Positions 25,382 through 34,023 of a stretch of 64,000 bases of DNA are shown here, one piece after another; position 1 is the first letter of the stretch, and the number at the start of each line of letters is the position of its first letter. The notes under the pieces are model-generated. The model ran no database searches, was not told the DNA's origin, and saw nothing but the letters and a program-made list of their open reading frames with translations. Made by a program: the position numbers and the translations under genes. Origin of the DNA: Nisaea denitrificans DSM 18348 (GTDB lineage: Bacteria; Pseudomonadota; Alphaproteobacteria; Thalassobaculales; Thalassobaculaceae); assembly GCF_000426505.1 (NCBI RefSeq), contig NZ_AUFM01000011.1, forward strand, positions 1,364,001-1,428,000, written 5' to 3'.

Positions 25382-27403
25382 CTACCGTGCTGGCTGAACG
25401 GCGGGAACAGCGCGCCGCCAGACATAGATCGATCCGGAAGCAACCAGCCCGACGCCAACGATGAGAACACCCGGGATACCAAACGGACTACCCGTGACCG
25501 GCACCATCAGGAACAGGGCCGAGACCAGGAACACTGCGCGTTGCAGCGGTCCGATCCGCCCCCGGCACCAGCCTTCGAGGCCAAACGAAAGCACCCAGAG
25601 TCCGAACAGCACCAGCGCGGTCGAAGTGAGCGTCATCCAGGTCGGCCCCTCAACCAGCAACGATGGGTTATAGACGAAAGCAAAGGGCACCAGGTATTTC
25701 GCAACCCCGACTTTCGTCGCCTCGAACGCCGTTGCCATAGGCGGTGTTCGGGCTATGGCAGCTCCCGCAAAGGCCGCCAGAGCCACAGGAGGCGTGATGG
25801 TCGAGACCACACCGAAGTAGAAGGCGAACATATGCGCCGCGATCGGATTCACACCGATCTTCTCCAGAGATGGCACGATCAGCGCGGCGACGGTGATATA
25901 GACGGCCGTCGTCGTCATCCCCATGCCGAGCAGGATCGCGGCGACTGCGGTCATGCTCAGAAGCAACGCAAGATTGCCGCCGGACAGCTCGATCACCGAC
26001 TGGGTGAATTTCAGGCCGAAGCCGGAAGCGAAGATCGAGCCGATGATAATCCCCGCACAGGCGCAGGCGACCGATACCGCTACCGTTGACCGTACGCCGG
26101 ATTCAAAAGCCGCGAGGATATCGACGGGACTCATCCGGGTGTGCGGGTTGATGAAACTGAGCGCGATCAGGCTGAGAATGCCCCAGAAGGCGGATTTCAT
26201 CGGCGTATAACCGACCATCAGGAAGGCGATCAGGATGGCAAGCGACAACAGCAGGTGCCAGCCGCCCTTGAACACTTCCCAGGCCTGCGGCAGGCGCTCG
26301 ACCGGAATGCTCTGGATGCCGTGCTTCTCGGCTTCCAGATGCACCATGAAATAGACGGTGACGAAATACAGGAAGGCCGGAATGGCAGCGGCGATGATCA
26401 CCGTGAAATAACTGACCTGCAGGTTCTCCGCGATGATGAAGGCGGCAGCCCCCATGATCGGCGGCGTGATCTGCCCGCCGGACGAGGCACAGGCCTCCAC
26501 GGCGGCGGCGAAACGGCCGCGGTAGCCGGTCTTCTGCATCAGCGGAATGGTGAAGGACCCGGTGGTCACCACATTGGCGACGGCGGAGCCGGAGACGGTT
26601 CCCATGAAAGCGCTCGAAAGGGTCGCGGCCTTGGCCGGACCGCCGACACGGTGTCCCGTGAGAGCAACCGCAAGGTCGATGAAAAAGCGCCCGGCACCCG
26701 ACCTGATCAGGATGGCGCCAAAGACGATGAAGAGCACGATATAGGTCGACGCCACATAAAGCGGAATGCCGAACACGCCGTTGCTGCTCATGAACATGGT
26801 ATCGATGTATTTCGAGAACCGGGTCGGCGGCCCATAGAAGATCCCGAAGAAATAGTGCGAATAGAGCGTGTGCACGACGAAAAACCCGGTCACGCAGACC
26901 ATGGCCAGACCAACGGCCCGACGCGTGCTCTCAAGCACCAGCCCGATCAGTATTGCGCCGAAGAACATATCCAGAGGCTCCTTGGAGCCGAGACGCATAT
27001 GGAAAGCGTCGATGTCCAAAAGCGTCCAAACCTGAATCACGATCACGAAACCGACAAGGATCATATCGATGGCGAAGCCCGCAGCGCGCAAAACATTACG
27101 CGGATCTCCGGGCAGCAGGATCGGGTCCTTGTGGCTTTTACGGAAGAGCGGATTGACCAGAACCGCCAAGGCCAGCATCACCGTCAAATGGATGGATCGG
27201 AAGGACCGTCCCTCCGGCGTGCCATACAGCGCAACATAGAGGTGGAATAGCGCCAGCGCGATGCTGATGGTGCAGCAAACGAGCGTGACGATATAGACAA
27301 GGTTCACGCGCCGGGAGACGAGAAGGTCTTCAAGGAAAGAATATTCCTTGACCTCATCGTACTCTAAGCGCCCTGCCGGCGCGGGCTGGCTGGATTCGCT
27401 CAT
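25382..27403 (-). CDS. TRAP transporter fused permease, TAXI type
   Basis: Inner-membrane protein of 673 residues in which the small (DctQ-like) and large (DctM-like) subunits are fused. The N-terminal ~150 residues hold about four helices (NLVYIVTLVCCTISIALALF onward) and the rest about 12. DctM signatures are VFGAILIRSGAGRFFIDLA, AFMGTVSGSAVANVVTTGSFT and GMGMTTTAVYITVAAL. It uses an ion gradient to import a carboxylate presented by the TAXI protein encoded just upstream. The ATG at 27403 is preferred to the one at 27433, because the latter is buried in a hairpin. Confidence 0.93.
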   Translation of the reverse strand: MSESSQPAPAGRLEYDEVKEYSFLEDLLVSRRVNLVYIVTLVCCTISIALALFHLYVALYGTPEGRSFRSIHLTVMLALAVLVNPLFRKSHKDPILLPGDPRNVLRAAGFAIDMILVGFVIVIQVWTLLDIDAFHMRLGSKEPLDMFFGAILIGLVLESTRRAVGLAMVCVTGFFVVHTLYSHYFFGIFYGPPTRFSKYIDTMFMSSNGVFGIPLYVASTYIVLFIVFGAILIRSGAGRFFIDLAVALTGHRVGGPAKAATLSSAFMGTVSGSAVANVVTTGSFTIPLMQKTGYRGRFAAAVEACASSGGQITPPIMGAAAFIIAENLQVSYFTVIIAAAIPAFLYFVTVYFMVHLEAEKHGIQSIPVERLPQAWEVFKGGWHLLLSLAILIAFLMVGYTPMKSAFWGILSLIALSFINPHTRMSPVDILAAFESGVRSTVAVSVACACAGIIIGSIFASGFGLKFTQSVIELSGGNLALLLSMTAVAAILLGMGMTTTAVYITVAALIVPSLEKIGVNPIAAHMFAFYFGVVSTITPPVALAAFAGAAIARTPPMATAFEATKVGVAKYLVPFAFVYNPSLLVEGPTWMTLTSTALVLFGLWVLSFGLEGWCRGRIGPLQRAVFLVSALFLMVPVTGSPFGIPGVLIVGVGLVASGSIYVWRRAVPAVQPAR

Positions 27404-27430
27404 GATCGGTCCGATGTTCTGAAAGAAGGT

Positions 27431-27459
27431 CATGGACCGGGGCGACCCCCCGGTCCATG
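27431..27459 (-). other. Intercistronic hairpin between TAXI protein and permease genes
   Basis: A perfect 12-base inverted repeat CATGGACCGGGG / CCCCGGTCCATG with a five-base loop lies in the 74-base gap. It covers the alternative ATG at 27433. No T-run follows, so it is more likely an mRNA-stabilising or attenuating element than a terminator. Confidence 0.75.
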
Positions 27460-27477
27460 CATAAGAGTTAGCTTAAC

Positions 27478-28443
27478 TTAGCTGGCGGTTTTCACACCAA
27501 GCTCGTCGTAGCACTTCTGCGCACCCGGATGGACTGGGATGGCCGCGCCGTCCAGAGCGTTCTCCACCTTCACGCGGTTCCACACCTTCTTCACTTCGGC
27601 GAAGGCAGCATGGTTTTTCCAGAAGGACTTGCACATCTGGTAGACGGTTTCATCCGGCAGATCCTTGCTCACCACCATGTTGGTGACGATACCGAGGGAC
27701 GGGATGTCGCTGGACAGGCCTTCATATGCAGACTTCGGAATTGAGCCTGTGATGAAACCCGGGTTGTCGTTCAGGATCTGCTTCAACTTGTCGTCAGACA
27801 GGCCGATGAAACGGATGCCCGGGCTGTGCTGCAGTTCAATGAAGGAGGCCTGCGGCACCGAGGTCGCCGCCATAAAGACATCGACGTGGCCGTCTTTCAT
27901 CAGCGCAACAGACTCGGTGTAGCTCACGTAGTGAACCGTACCGCCGTTTTCCTTGATTTTGGCGAAGTCGAAGCCGTAGGCCTTCAGGATCGACTCAGCG
28001 AATGCCGTACCGGTCCAGCCGGCCTTGCCCGGGCTGATATTGGCGGCCTTCATGTCGTCGAAGGTCTTGATCGGTGAATCGGCTCGCACCGCTACCTGGA
28101 AGGTAGCCGGATAAAGCGTTGCGAAGTGGCGGACATTTTCATGTTTTTTAGTGAATTTTCCGCGCCCGGCAAAGCCGTTGTAAGACGTGTGAGCATAGGA
28201 CCAGCCGATTTCCGCATCGCCGCCATCGACGGCCTTCACGTTGGAAATGCCGCCGCCGGACGTGTTGGACGTCGAGATGCCGGGCACTTCGTCACCGAGT
28301 ACCTGCATGATTTTCGCACCCAGCGGATACCAGGAACCGCCGGCCGGGCCGGACACCATGCGAACAAAAGTATCGGCGTCTGCGGCAGTGCCGGCAAAGG
28401 CCAACGGGACAGCGACAAGCGCTGCCTTCAAGACATGCTTCAT
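27478..28443 (-). CDS. TAXI-family TRAP solute-binding protein
   Basis: Periplasmic binding protein of 321 residues. Signal peptide 1-23 (KHVLKAALVAVPLAFAGTA) with cleavage near ADADTF. The mature N-terminus FVRMVSGPAGGSWYPLGAKI is the hallmark of the TAXI family. It delivers a small organic anion to the fused permease. The ligand is unknown (relatives bind glutamate, 2-oxoglutarate or other carboxylates); the dehydratase gene upstream hints at a sugar acid. The hairpin downstream may keep this transcript more abundant than that of the permease. Confidence 0.93.
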   Translation of the reverse strand: MKHVLKAALVAVPLAFAGTAADADTFVRMVSGPAGGSWYPLGAKIMQVLGDEVPGISTSNTSGGGISNVKAVDGGDAEIGWSYAHTSYNGFAGRGKFTKKHENVRHFATLYPATFQVAVRADSPIKTFDDMKAANISPGKAGWTGTAFAESILKAYGFDFAKIKENGGTVHYVSYTESVALMKDGHVDVFMAATSVPQASFIELQHSPGIRFIGLSDDKLKQILNDNPGFITGSIPKSAYEGLSSDIPSLGIVTNMVVSKDLPDETVYQMCKSFWKNHAAFAEVKKVWNRVKVENALDGAAIPVHPGAQKCYDELGVKTAS

Positions 28444-28588
28444 AATTTCCTCCCATTGAGCGCGACCTTGTGGCCGCTTTCGTGACGCTCCCCAGGAAGG
28501 GAAGCAATCTCGGCGCCCATAGTTCAGGACAAGGGCGTCCTGTGCAAGTCCGGGCGCTTAAGAGATTGCCTCTTTAACGGAAAGATGA

Positions 28589-28614
28589 CGGCGACATTTA
28601 CGAATATGTCGCCG
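28589..28614 (-). other. Hairpin in the dehydratase-TAXI gap
   Basis: Nine-base stem CGGCGACAT/ATGTCGCCG with an eight-base loop, 17 bases after the dehydratase stop. Only a short T-run follows on the minus strand, so partial termination or mRNA processing are both possible. Confidence 0.4.
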
Positions 28615-28630
28615 GAATATATGCGTACTT

Positions 28631-30355
28631 CTAATGAATTTCCGGCTCAGGCGTCGGTGCCGTGCCTTCAAGCACGTCGAAGTCACAGCCCTTGTCCGCC
28701 TGGGTGATGTGAGCCGCATAGATGGCCCCAAAACCGCGCGCGAACTTAGCTTCCGGAGCTTTCCATGCCGCTTTCCGGGTCGCGAGTTCCGTCTCGTCCA
28801 CCTGCAATTCCAGCGTCCGCCCCGGAATATCGAGGGCAATCATGTCACCGTCCCTGACAAGAGCCAGAGGGCCGCCGACAAAGCTTTCCGGCGCCACGTG
28901 CAACACGCAGGTGCCGTAGCTGGTGCCGCTCATCCGCGCGTCCGAGATCCGCACCATGTCGCGAACGCCTTGCTCCAGCAGCTTTTTCGGGATTGGCAAC
29001 ATGCCCCATTCCGGCATACCGGGTCCGCCCTGCGGTCCGGCATTTTGCAGAACGAGGACCGAATCCTTCGTCACAGGCAGATCTGGATCGTCGATCCGCG
29101 CCGCCATGTCATTGTAATCCTTGAACACTACGGCCGGCCCGGTATGCGTATGCAGAGACGGATCGGCGGCGATGTGCTTGATGATCGCACCACCCGGCGC
29201 TAGGTTGCCGCGCAACACGGCCAGTCCGCCCTCTGCCGAAAGCGCGTTGCTTCGCCGCCTGATGACATCCTCATTGTGGATGTCCTTGCCTTCGATATTC
29301 TCGCCGAGAGTTTTGCCATTCACGGTCATGCAGTCGAGATGCAGGATGTCCTTCATTTCGTTCAGCAACGCCGCGAGTCCGCCCGCGTAGAAAAAATCCT
29401 CCATCAGGTACTTACCCGACGGCCGGATATTGGCGAGGAACGGTGTGCGTTTGGAAATCTCATCAAACCGCTCGAGATCAAGCTCAACGCCGAGACGCCC
29501 GGCCATGGCGATCAAATGGACCACTGCATTGGTAGAGCCGCCCATCGCCATCACCGTGGTGATCGCATTCTCGAACGACTTCTCGGTGAACACGTCGGAA
29601 GGTTTGACGTCTTCCCAAACCATGTCGACGATCCGGCGACCGCAACGGGTCGCCATCCGGGCATGATTGCTGTCGGCGGCCGGGATGGAACCCGCGTCGG
29701 CAAGCGTCAGGCCAAGCGCCTCGGCGGCGCACATCATAGTCGCCGCCGTGCCCATGGTCATACAGGTGCCGGGGGTCCGGGCGATGCCGTCCTCGATCTC
29801 TTCCCAGTCATCCTCGGTGATGTTTCCCGCACGCAGCTCGGCCCAGTATTTCCAGGTATCGCTGCCGGAACCGAGTGTCTTGCCGCGCCAGTTACCGCGC
29901 AGCATCGGTCCCGCCGGCACGAAAAGCGCCGGAATGTTCATGCTGGCCGCGCCCATGAAAAGCGCCGGCGTGGTCTTGTCGCAGCCGCCGAGCAGCACCG
30001 CGCCGTCGCAGGGATAGGAGCGCAGGAGCTCCTCCGTCTCCAGCGCCAGAAGGTTACGGTACATCATGGTCGTCGGCTTCTGGAACGGCTCTGACAGAGA
30101 GATCGCCGGCATCTCGACCGGGAAGCCGCCTGCCTGCCAGACCCCCCGCTTCACCTCTTCCGCGCGGTCGCGAAAATGGGTGTGGCAGGGATTGATGTCC
30201 GACCAGGTGTTGATGATCGCGATGACCGGCTTTCCGGCCCAGTCCTCGCGGGCATAGCCCATCTGCTTTGCCCTGGAGCGGTGCCCGAACGAGCGCAGAT
30301 CGTCGACCCCATACCAGCGGTAACTCCGCAATTCCTCATAGGATTTGCGCGCCAT
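28631..30355 (-). CDS. IlvD/Edd-family dehydratase, sugar-acid (arabonate) type
   Basis: Iron-sulfur dehydratase of 574 residues that removes water from a dihydroxy acid. Cluster cysteines appear in INPCHTH (~57), GGCDKTTPALFMGAASMN (~125) and RTPGTCMTMGTAATM (~195). The C-terminus has the family motif DARMSGTSYGTCVLHVAPES. The sequence style (KSYEELRSYRWYGVDDLRSFGHRSR) is that of L-arabinonate/xylonate dehydratases, not of IlvD proper. It is read toward the TAXI-TRAP genes, 187 bases away, so the transporter may import its substrate. Assignment to a particular sugar acid is inference. Confidence 0.88.
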   Translation of the reverse strand: MARKSYEELRSYRWYGVDDLRSFGHRSRAKQMGYAREDWAGKPVIAIINTWSDINPCHTHFRDRAEEVKRGVWQAGGFPVEMPAISLSEPFQKPTTMMYRNLLALETEELLRSYPCDGAVLLGGCDKTTPALFMGAASMNIPALFVPAGPMLRGNWRGKTLGSGSDTWKYWAELRAGNITEDDWEEIEDGIARTPGTCMTMGTAATMMCAAEALGLTLADAGSIPAADSNHARMATRCGRRIVDMVWEDVKPSDVFTEKSFENAITTVMAMGGSTNAVVHLIAMAGRLGVELDLERFDEISKRTPFLANIRPSGKYLMEDFFYAGGLAALLNEMKDILHLDCMTVNGKTLGENIEGKDIHNEDVIRRRSNALSAEGGLAVLRGNLAPGGAIIKHIAADPSLHTHTGPAVVFKDYNDMAARIDDPDLPVTKDSVLVLQNAGPQGGPGMPEWGMLPIPKKLLEQGVRDMVRISDARMSGTSYGTCVLHVAPESFVGGPLALVRDGDMIALDIPGRTLELQVDETELATRKAAWKAPEAKFARGFGAIYAAHITQADKGCDFDVLEGTAPTPEPEIH

Positions 30356-30423
30356 GAATTCCTCCCATTATCTCCGCCGAATGAAGCCCGCGGCGGGCCG
30401 GGTCCGCCTTTTCGGCGTGTTCT

Positions 30424-30906
30424 TTAGAGTGGTTTTTCCAGGACGAGCTCCATTGGATCGAAGCCAAACCCCCGGTAAGCGGCGAGTCCCGCAGCATTGC
30501 GCGCGAGCGTATGGATACGGAGCCGTCGGGCTCCCTGATTTTTCAGATGATCTTCAATGGCCCCGAGAAGCTGCAGGGCAATGTCCTTGCCGCGCCAACG
30601 GTGCAATACGAAGACATCGGAAACATAGCCGTGCGAGGCCAGTTCCGGAAAATTCAAAGGGTCCTGGTCCAGCGCCATCCAACCGGCGACGAAACCGGCG
30701 ATATCGGCGCCAACCCAGGCAATGAAGATGGCCCCGGCGCCCTCTTCCGCGGAATGGATCAGATAATCGACATGTTCCGCCGCGACCCTGTCGCCCGGCT
30801 GCCGCGCCTGATGCAGGTAGCGCTCGAAATCTTTCAACTCGCGCACAAGGTCGGTCAGCCCTTCCCTGTCACTTGCGCGAGCCGGCAAAATTTCTACTGC
30901 ATCCAT
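30424..30906 (-). CDS. GNAT-family N-acetyltransferase
   Basis: Acetyl-CoA-dependent acetyltransferase of 160 residues. The GNAT core is visible: IAGFVAGWMAL, then VSDVFVLHRWRGKDIALQLLGAI with the Q/RxxGxG/A-type acetyl-CoA loop (RWRGKDIA), then RRLRIHTLARNAAGLAAYRGFGF. Substrate unknown. It lies upstream of the dehydratase, in the same direction and 68 bases away, and may be in the same unit. Confidence 0.85.
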   Translation of the reverse strand: MDAVEILPARASDREGLTDLVRELKDFERYLHQARQPGDRVAAEHVDYLIHSAEEGAGAIFIAWVGADIAGFVAGWMALDQDPLNFPELASHGYVSDVFVLHRWRGKDIALQLLGAIEDHLKNQGARRLRIHTLARNAAGLAAYRGFGFDPMELVLEKPL

Positions 30907-31019
30907 GACTTAGGAACATCCCCGGGATAGCTGCGCGGATCCTGCCGCATTCGGAGAGGCAGTGAAGCCGGGGAGCCGGATCAAGTCAACCAACGCGCTC
31001 ACGTCGACCCACGCGAATA

Positions 31020-31724
31020 CTAGAGCGCGGGAGCGGACATGATACCGCAGTCCGGCGCCAGGGTGAGTTTCGGCTCGGTCAGCTCCTGAAGCCCCGCGAG
31101 GGTCAGACCCTCGACCATTTCGCGGACAACCAGCCCGTTGTTCGTCACGTCGATCACGGCAAGATCCGTGAAGATCTTCGTCACCACCTGCTTCGCCGTC
31201 AGCGGATAACTGCAGTTTTTGACGATCTTCGGCTCACCCTTGCGGGTCACATGGTCGGTCAGAACCCAGACCTGCTTGGCACCGGCTGCCAGATCCATCG
31301 CGCCGCCGACGCCGGGCGGGAATTTCGGATTCTCGGTGGTCCAGTTCGCAAGGTCGCCTGTCTCGGAAATCTCGAAAGCGCCAAGCAATGCGAGATCGAT
31401 ATGACCGCCACGGATCATCACGAAGGCATCGGAATGCACGAAGAAGGAGCCGCCCGGAACCAGGGTGATCGGGTCTTTCGATGCGTTGATCAGCTCGGGG
31501 TCTTCCGTGCCCGGCTCCGGGGCCGGACCTACTCCGAGAATGCCATTTTCACTATGTAGAACAATCTCGCGATCTTCAGGCATGAAGTTCGCGCATGTGG
31601 TCGGCAAGCCGATCCCGAGATTGACGTAACTTCCGTCGGGAATCTCGTTGGCGGCACGCCAAGCGACCTGATTCCGCGTCAATTTCGTCACTGCGATATC
31701 CTGTGACGCCGCTTCCATGGCCAT
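31020..31724 (-). CDS. scoB: CoA transferase, beta subunit (3-oxoacid CoA-transferase type)
   Basis: Class I CoA-transferase subunit of 234 residues. The catalytic glutamate is in the conserved LHSENGILG (~64-72), followed by GIGLPTTCANF-type and GGHIDLALLGAFEI motifs. It should move CoA from succinyl-CoA or acetyl-CoA to an acid when paired with the alpha subunit encoded at 33199-33882. The ATG at 31724 follows GGAG at seven bases; the open frame further upstream is not needed. Unusually, the alpha-subunit gene is not adjacent: an opposite-strand aminotransferase gene lies between. Confidence 0.92.
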   Translation of the reverse strand: MAMEAASQDIAVTKLTRNQVAWRAANEIPDGSYVNLGIGLPTTCANFMPEDREIVLHSENGILGVGPAPEPGTEDPELINASKDPITLVPGGSFFVHSDAFVMIRGGHIDLALLGAFEISETGDLANWTTENPKFPPGVGGAMDLAAGAKQVWVLTDHVTRKGEPKIVKNCSYPLTAKQVVTKIFTDLAVIDVTNNGLVVREMVEGLTLAGLQELTEPKLTLAPDCGIMSAPAL

Positions 31725-31949
31725 ACTGATGCTCCAGCTGCGTATTAAATCATGCCGTATAATAGCGCCCCACTCCTGCTTTTGAAGTGTTGCCGCCTCG
31801 CGCGACTGACCATATAACTCAGCTCGCACGTCCCGAATAGACGGGATTCCTTACGGATCACCCAAAGAGAAACGTGGATAGTGCCGGATTGTTGCCGGGT
31901 GAAACTTGCTGTACCCGCGTTCCGGCGCGGAGAAACAGGAGCTACGGAT

Positions 31950-33158
31950 ATGTCTGGTTACAGCGTCAAGCGCGGTCGGAGCCTACTCAACACCCCGGGC
32001 CCGACCAACGTGCCAGAGCAGGTTCTGCGGGCCATGGTCCGGAACCCGATGGATCTCGGCGATCCCGTCGCGCTGGCCATGATCGAGACCTGTTTCCGGG
32101 ATCTCAAAAAAATCTTCCAGACCGAGCACGAGATCTTCATCTATGCCACCAACGGACATGGTGCCTGGGAAGCAGCCCTGGTCAACACCCTATCGCCAGG
32201 CGATTTGCTGCTTGTGCCGGAACTCGGCAATTTCTCGACCGGCTGGGGTGAGATGGCGGAAGCGCTGCAGATGCGCACCGAAACCATCAAGGGCGACTGG
32301 CGCCAAGCCATCGACCCGGCGAAGATCAGAGACCGCCTCGCCGCCGATAAAAACCACGAGATCAAAGGCATCCTGGTGATCCAGACGGATACCGCCACCA
32401 GCGTCACCTGCGACATCCCGGCGATCCGCAAGGCGATTGACGATGCCGGGCACCCGGCCCTGCTTCTGGTCGATACGATCCCGACCCTCGCCGTTACCGA
32501 TTTCCGAATGGATGAATGGGGTGTCGACGTTGCCGTCGCCGCCTCCCAGAAGGGCCTGATGATGCCACCGGGCCTCGGTTTCGTTGCCGCCTCTCCGAAA
32601 GCGCTTGAGGTGCACAAGAAAGCGACGTCACAACGGCGCTACTTTGACTGGTCGCTGCGGCTCGCCTCAGAAAGCTACCGGACCTTCTGCGGCACCAGCC
32701 CGCAGACCCAGCTCTATGGCCTGCGGGCCGCACTCGACATGCTGCTTGAGGAAGGGCTGGAAAATGTCTTTGCCCGGCACAAGCGGCTGGCCCAGGCGAC
32801 CCGGCTGGCGGTCGAGCATTGGGGCCAGGCCGGCGCCATGGAACTGAACGCGATCAATCCGGATCAGCGCGCGGACGGCGTGACCACCATCCTGCTCAAG
32901 GAAGGCATCGACGGCACGCAGATCCGGGATGTCTGCCGTGATGAATTGCAGTGCGCACTCGGCGGCGGCTTGCGCAATCTCAGCGGCAAGGCGTTCCGTA
33001 TCGGCCATATGGGCGATATGAACGAGCCGATGCTTTACGGAGCGCTGGCGAGTGTCGAAGCCACCTTCGCCTATCTCGACATCCCTTACACGCCGGGCGG
33101 GGTGACCAAGGCCATCGAGTATCTGGTGGAATGCCGCAAACGCGGCGGTAAGGCCTGA
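31950..33158 (+). CDS. Class V PLP-dependent aminotransferase (serine/alanine-glyoxylate type)
   Basis: Cytoplasmic aminotransferase of 402 residues. N-terminal LNTPGPTNVPEQVLRAM and FIYATNGHGAWEAAL are typical of alanine-glyoxylate and serine-glyoxylate aminotransferases. The PLP lysine is in AASQKGLMMPPGLGF. HMGDMNEPMLYGAL marks the C-terminal domain. The ATG at 31950 follows CAGGAG. It is divergent from scoB (225 bases) and convergent with scoA (40 bases), so it is independently transcribed. A role in glyoxylate or amino-acid breakdown is likely; the exact donor is not known. Confidence 0.9.
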   Translation: MSGYSVKRGRSLLNTPGPTNVPEQVLRAMVRNPMDLGDPVALAMIETCFRDLKKIFQTEHEIFIYATNGHGAWEAALVNTLSPGDLLLVPELGNFSTGWGEMAEALQMRTETIKGDWRQAIDPAKIRDRLAADKNHEIKGILVIQTDTATSVTCDIPAIRKAIDDAGHPALLLVDTIPTLAVTDFRMDEWGVDVAVAASQKGLMMPPGLGFVAASPKALEVHKKATSQRRYFDWSLRLASESYRTFCGTSPQTQLYGLRAALDMLLEEGLENVFARHKRLAQATRLAVEHWGQAGAMELNAINPDQRADGVTTILLKEGIDGTQIRDVCRDELQCALGGGLRNLSGKAFRIGHMGDMNEPMLYGALASVEATFAYLDIPYTPGGVTKAIEYLVECRKRGGKA

Positions 33159-33198
33159 GCCTGCGCGCCCAGACCCGCCAACCGGAGCCCGGCCGCCT

Positions 33199-33882
33199 TC
33201 AGGCGGCCGCGGCGACTGCCGGTACGCGGAACACCCGGTCGACGAAAACCCCCGGCGTCACAACAATCTCAGGATCGATTTCGCCCAGCTCAACGATTTG
33301 GCGTGCTTCAACGATGGTGAGCTCGGCCGCAGTGGCCATGACCGGACCGAAATTCCGGGCAGACTTGTTATAAATCAGGTTGCCCCAACGGTCAGCCTTC
33401 TCAGCCTGAACGAGCGCCACGTCGCCTTTCAGAGCATACTCCAGCACGTATTCCCGCCCGTCGATCTCGCGGACTTCCTTACCCTCGGCAAGCTGAGTTC
33501 CGACGCTGGTCGGCGTGTAGAATGCGGCAATTCCAGCACCGGCAGCGCGCATGCGCTCGCTCAGTGTACCCTGCGGGACCAGTTCCAGTTCGATCTTTCC
33601 GGCAGCATAAAGCTCATCGAAAGCGACCGAGCCTGCTGAACGCGGATAAGAGCAGACGATCCGGCGCACCCGGCCCTCTTTCAGGAGAGCCGCAAGGCCC
33701 CGATCTCCGGTCCCGGCATTGTTCGAGACCACCGTCAGATCACGGGCACCCTGATCAAGCAGCGCGTGGATAAGGTCCGTCGGCACGCCAGCAGCACCAA
33801 ATCCGGAAATCAGGACCGTACTTCCATCCTTCACACCGGACACCGCATCAGCGCGCGCCTCAACGATCTTGTTAATCGCCAC
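33199..33882 (-). CDS. scoA: CoA transferase, alpha subunit
   Basis: Partner of the beta subunit at 31020-31724. The 227 residues begin NKIVEARADAVSGVKDGSTVLISGFGAAGVP with the glycine-rich CoA-transferase I signature, followed by LIHALLDQGARDLTVVSNNAGT. The start is a GTG at 33882 behind AAGGGG. The two subunit genes normally touch or overlap; here they are 1.5 kb apart with a plus-strand gene between them, while both remain on the minus strand. Confidence 0.92.
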   Translation of the reverse strand: MAINKIVEARADAVSGVKDGSTVLISGFGAAGVPTDLIHALLDQGARDLTVVSNNAGTGDRGLAALLKEGRVRRIVCSYPRSAGSVAFDELYAAGKIELELVPQGTLSERMRAAGAGIAAFYTPTSVGTQLAEGKEVREIDGREYVLEYALKGDVALVQAEKADRWGNLIYNKSARNFGPVMATAAELTIVEARQIVELGEIDPEIVVTPGVFVDRVFRVPAVAAAA

Positions 33883-33993
33883 ACCCGACCCCTTATGTAT
33901 TTCAATTGGATAATCGAAGAGCCTTTATGCCGATGCCGTGCGGCTCCGTCCAGCCTCGATTATTGACCCCAAGCCCCTGGTTAGCATCAGTCT

Positions 33994-34008
33994 TTAACGA
34001 ACCCTTAA
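33994..34008 (+). promoter_or_regulatory. CtrA-type binding site
   Basis: TTAA-CGAACCC-TTAA is an exact TTAA-N7-TTAA site, the consensus of the alphaproteobacterial cell-cycle regulator CtrA. It ends 15 bases before the first ATG of the pentapeptide-repeat gene, closer than an activator site at -35 would normally be. Confidence 0.5.
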
Positions 34009-34023
34009 ACAGCATCCTGTAGT

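Noticed and set aside
26141-27250. 369-codon plus-strand frame
   Set aside because: Antisense to the TRAP permease; charged low-complexity product.
33191-33208. Terminator at the end of scoA
   Set aside because: The GGCCGCC/GGCGGCC stem is real but has no T-run on either side and overlaps the coding end.
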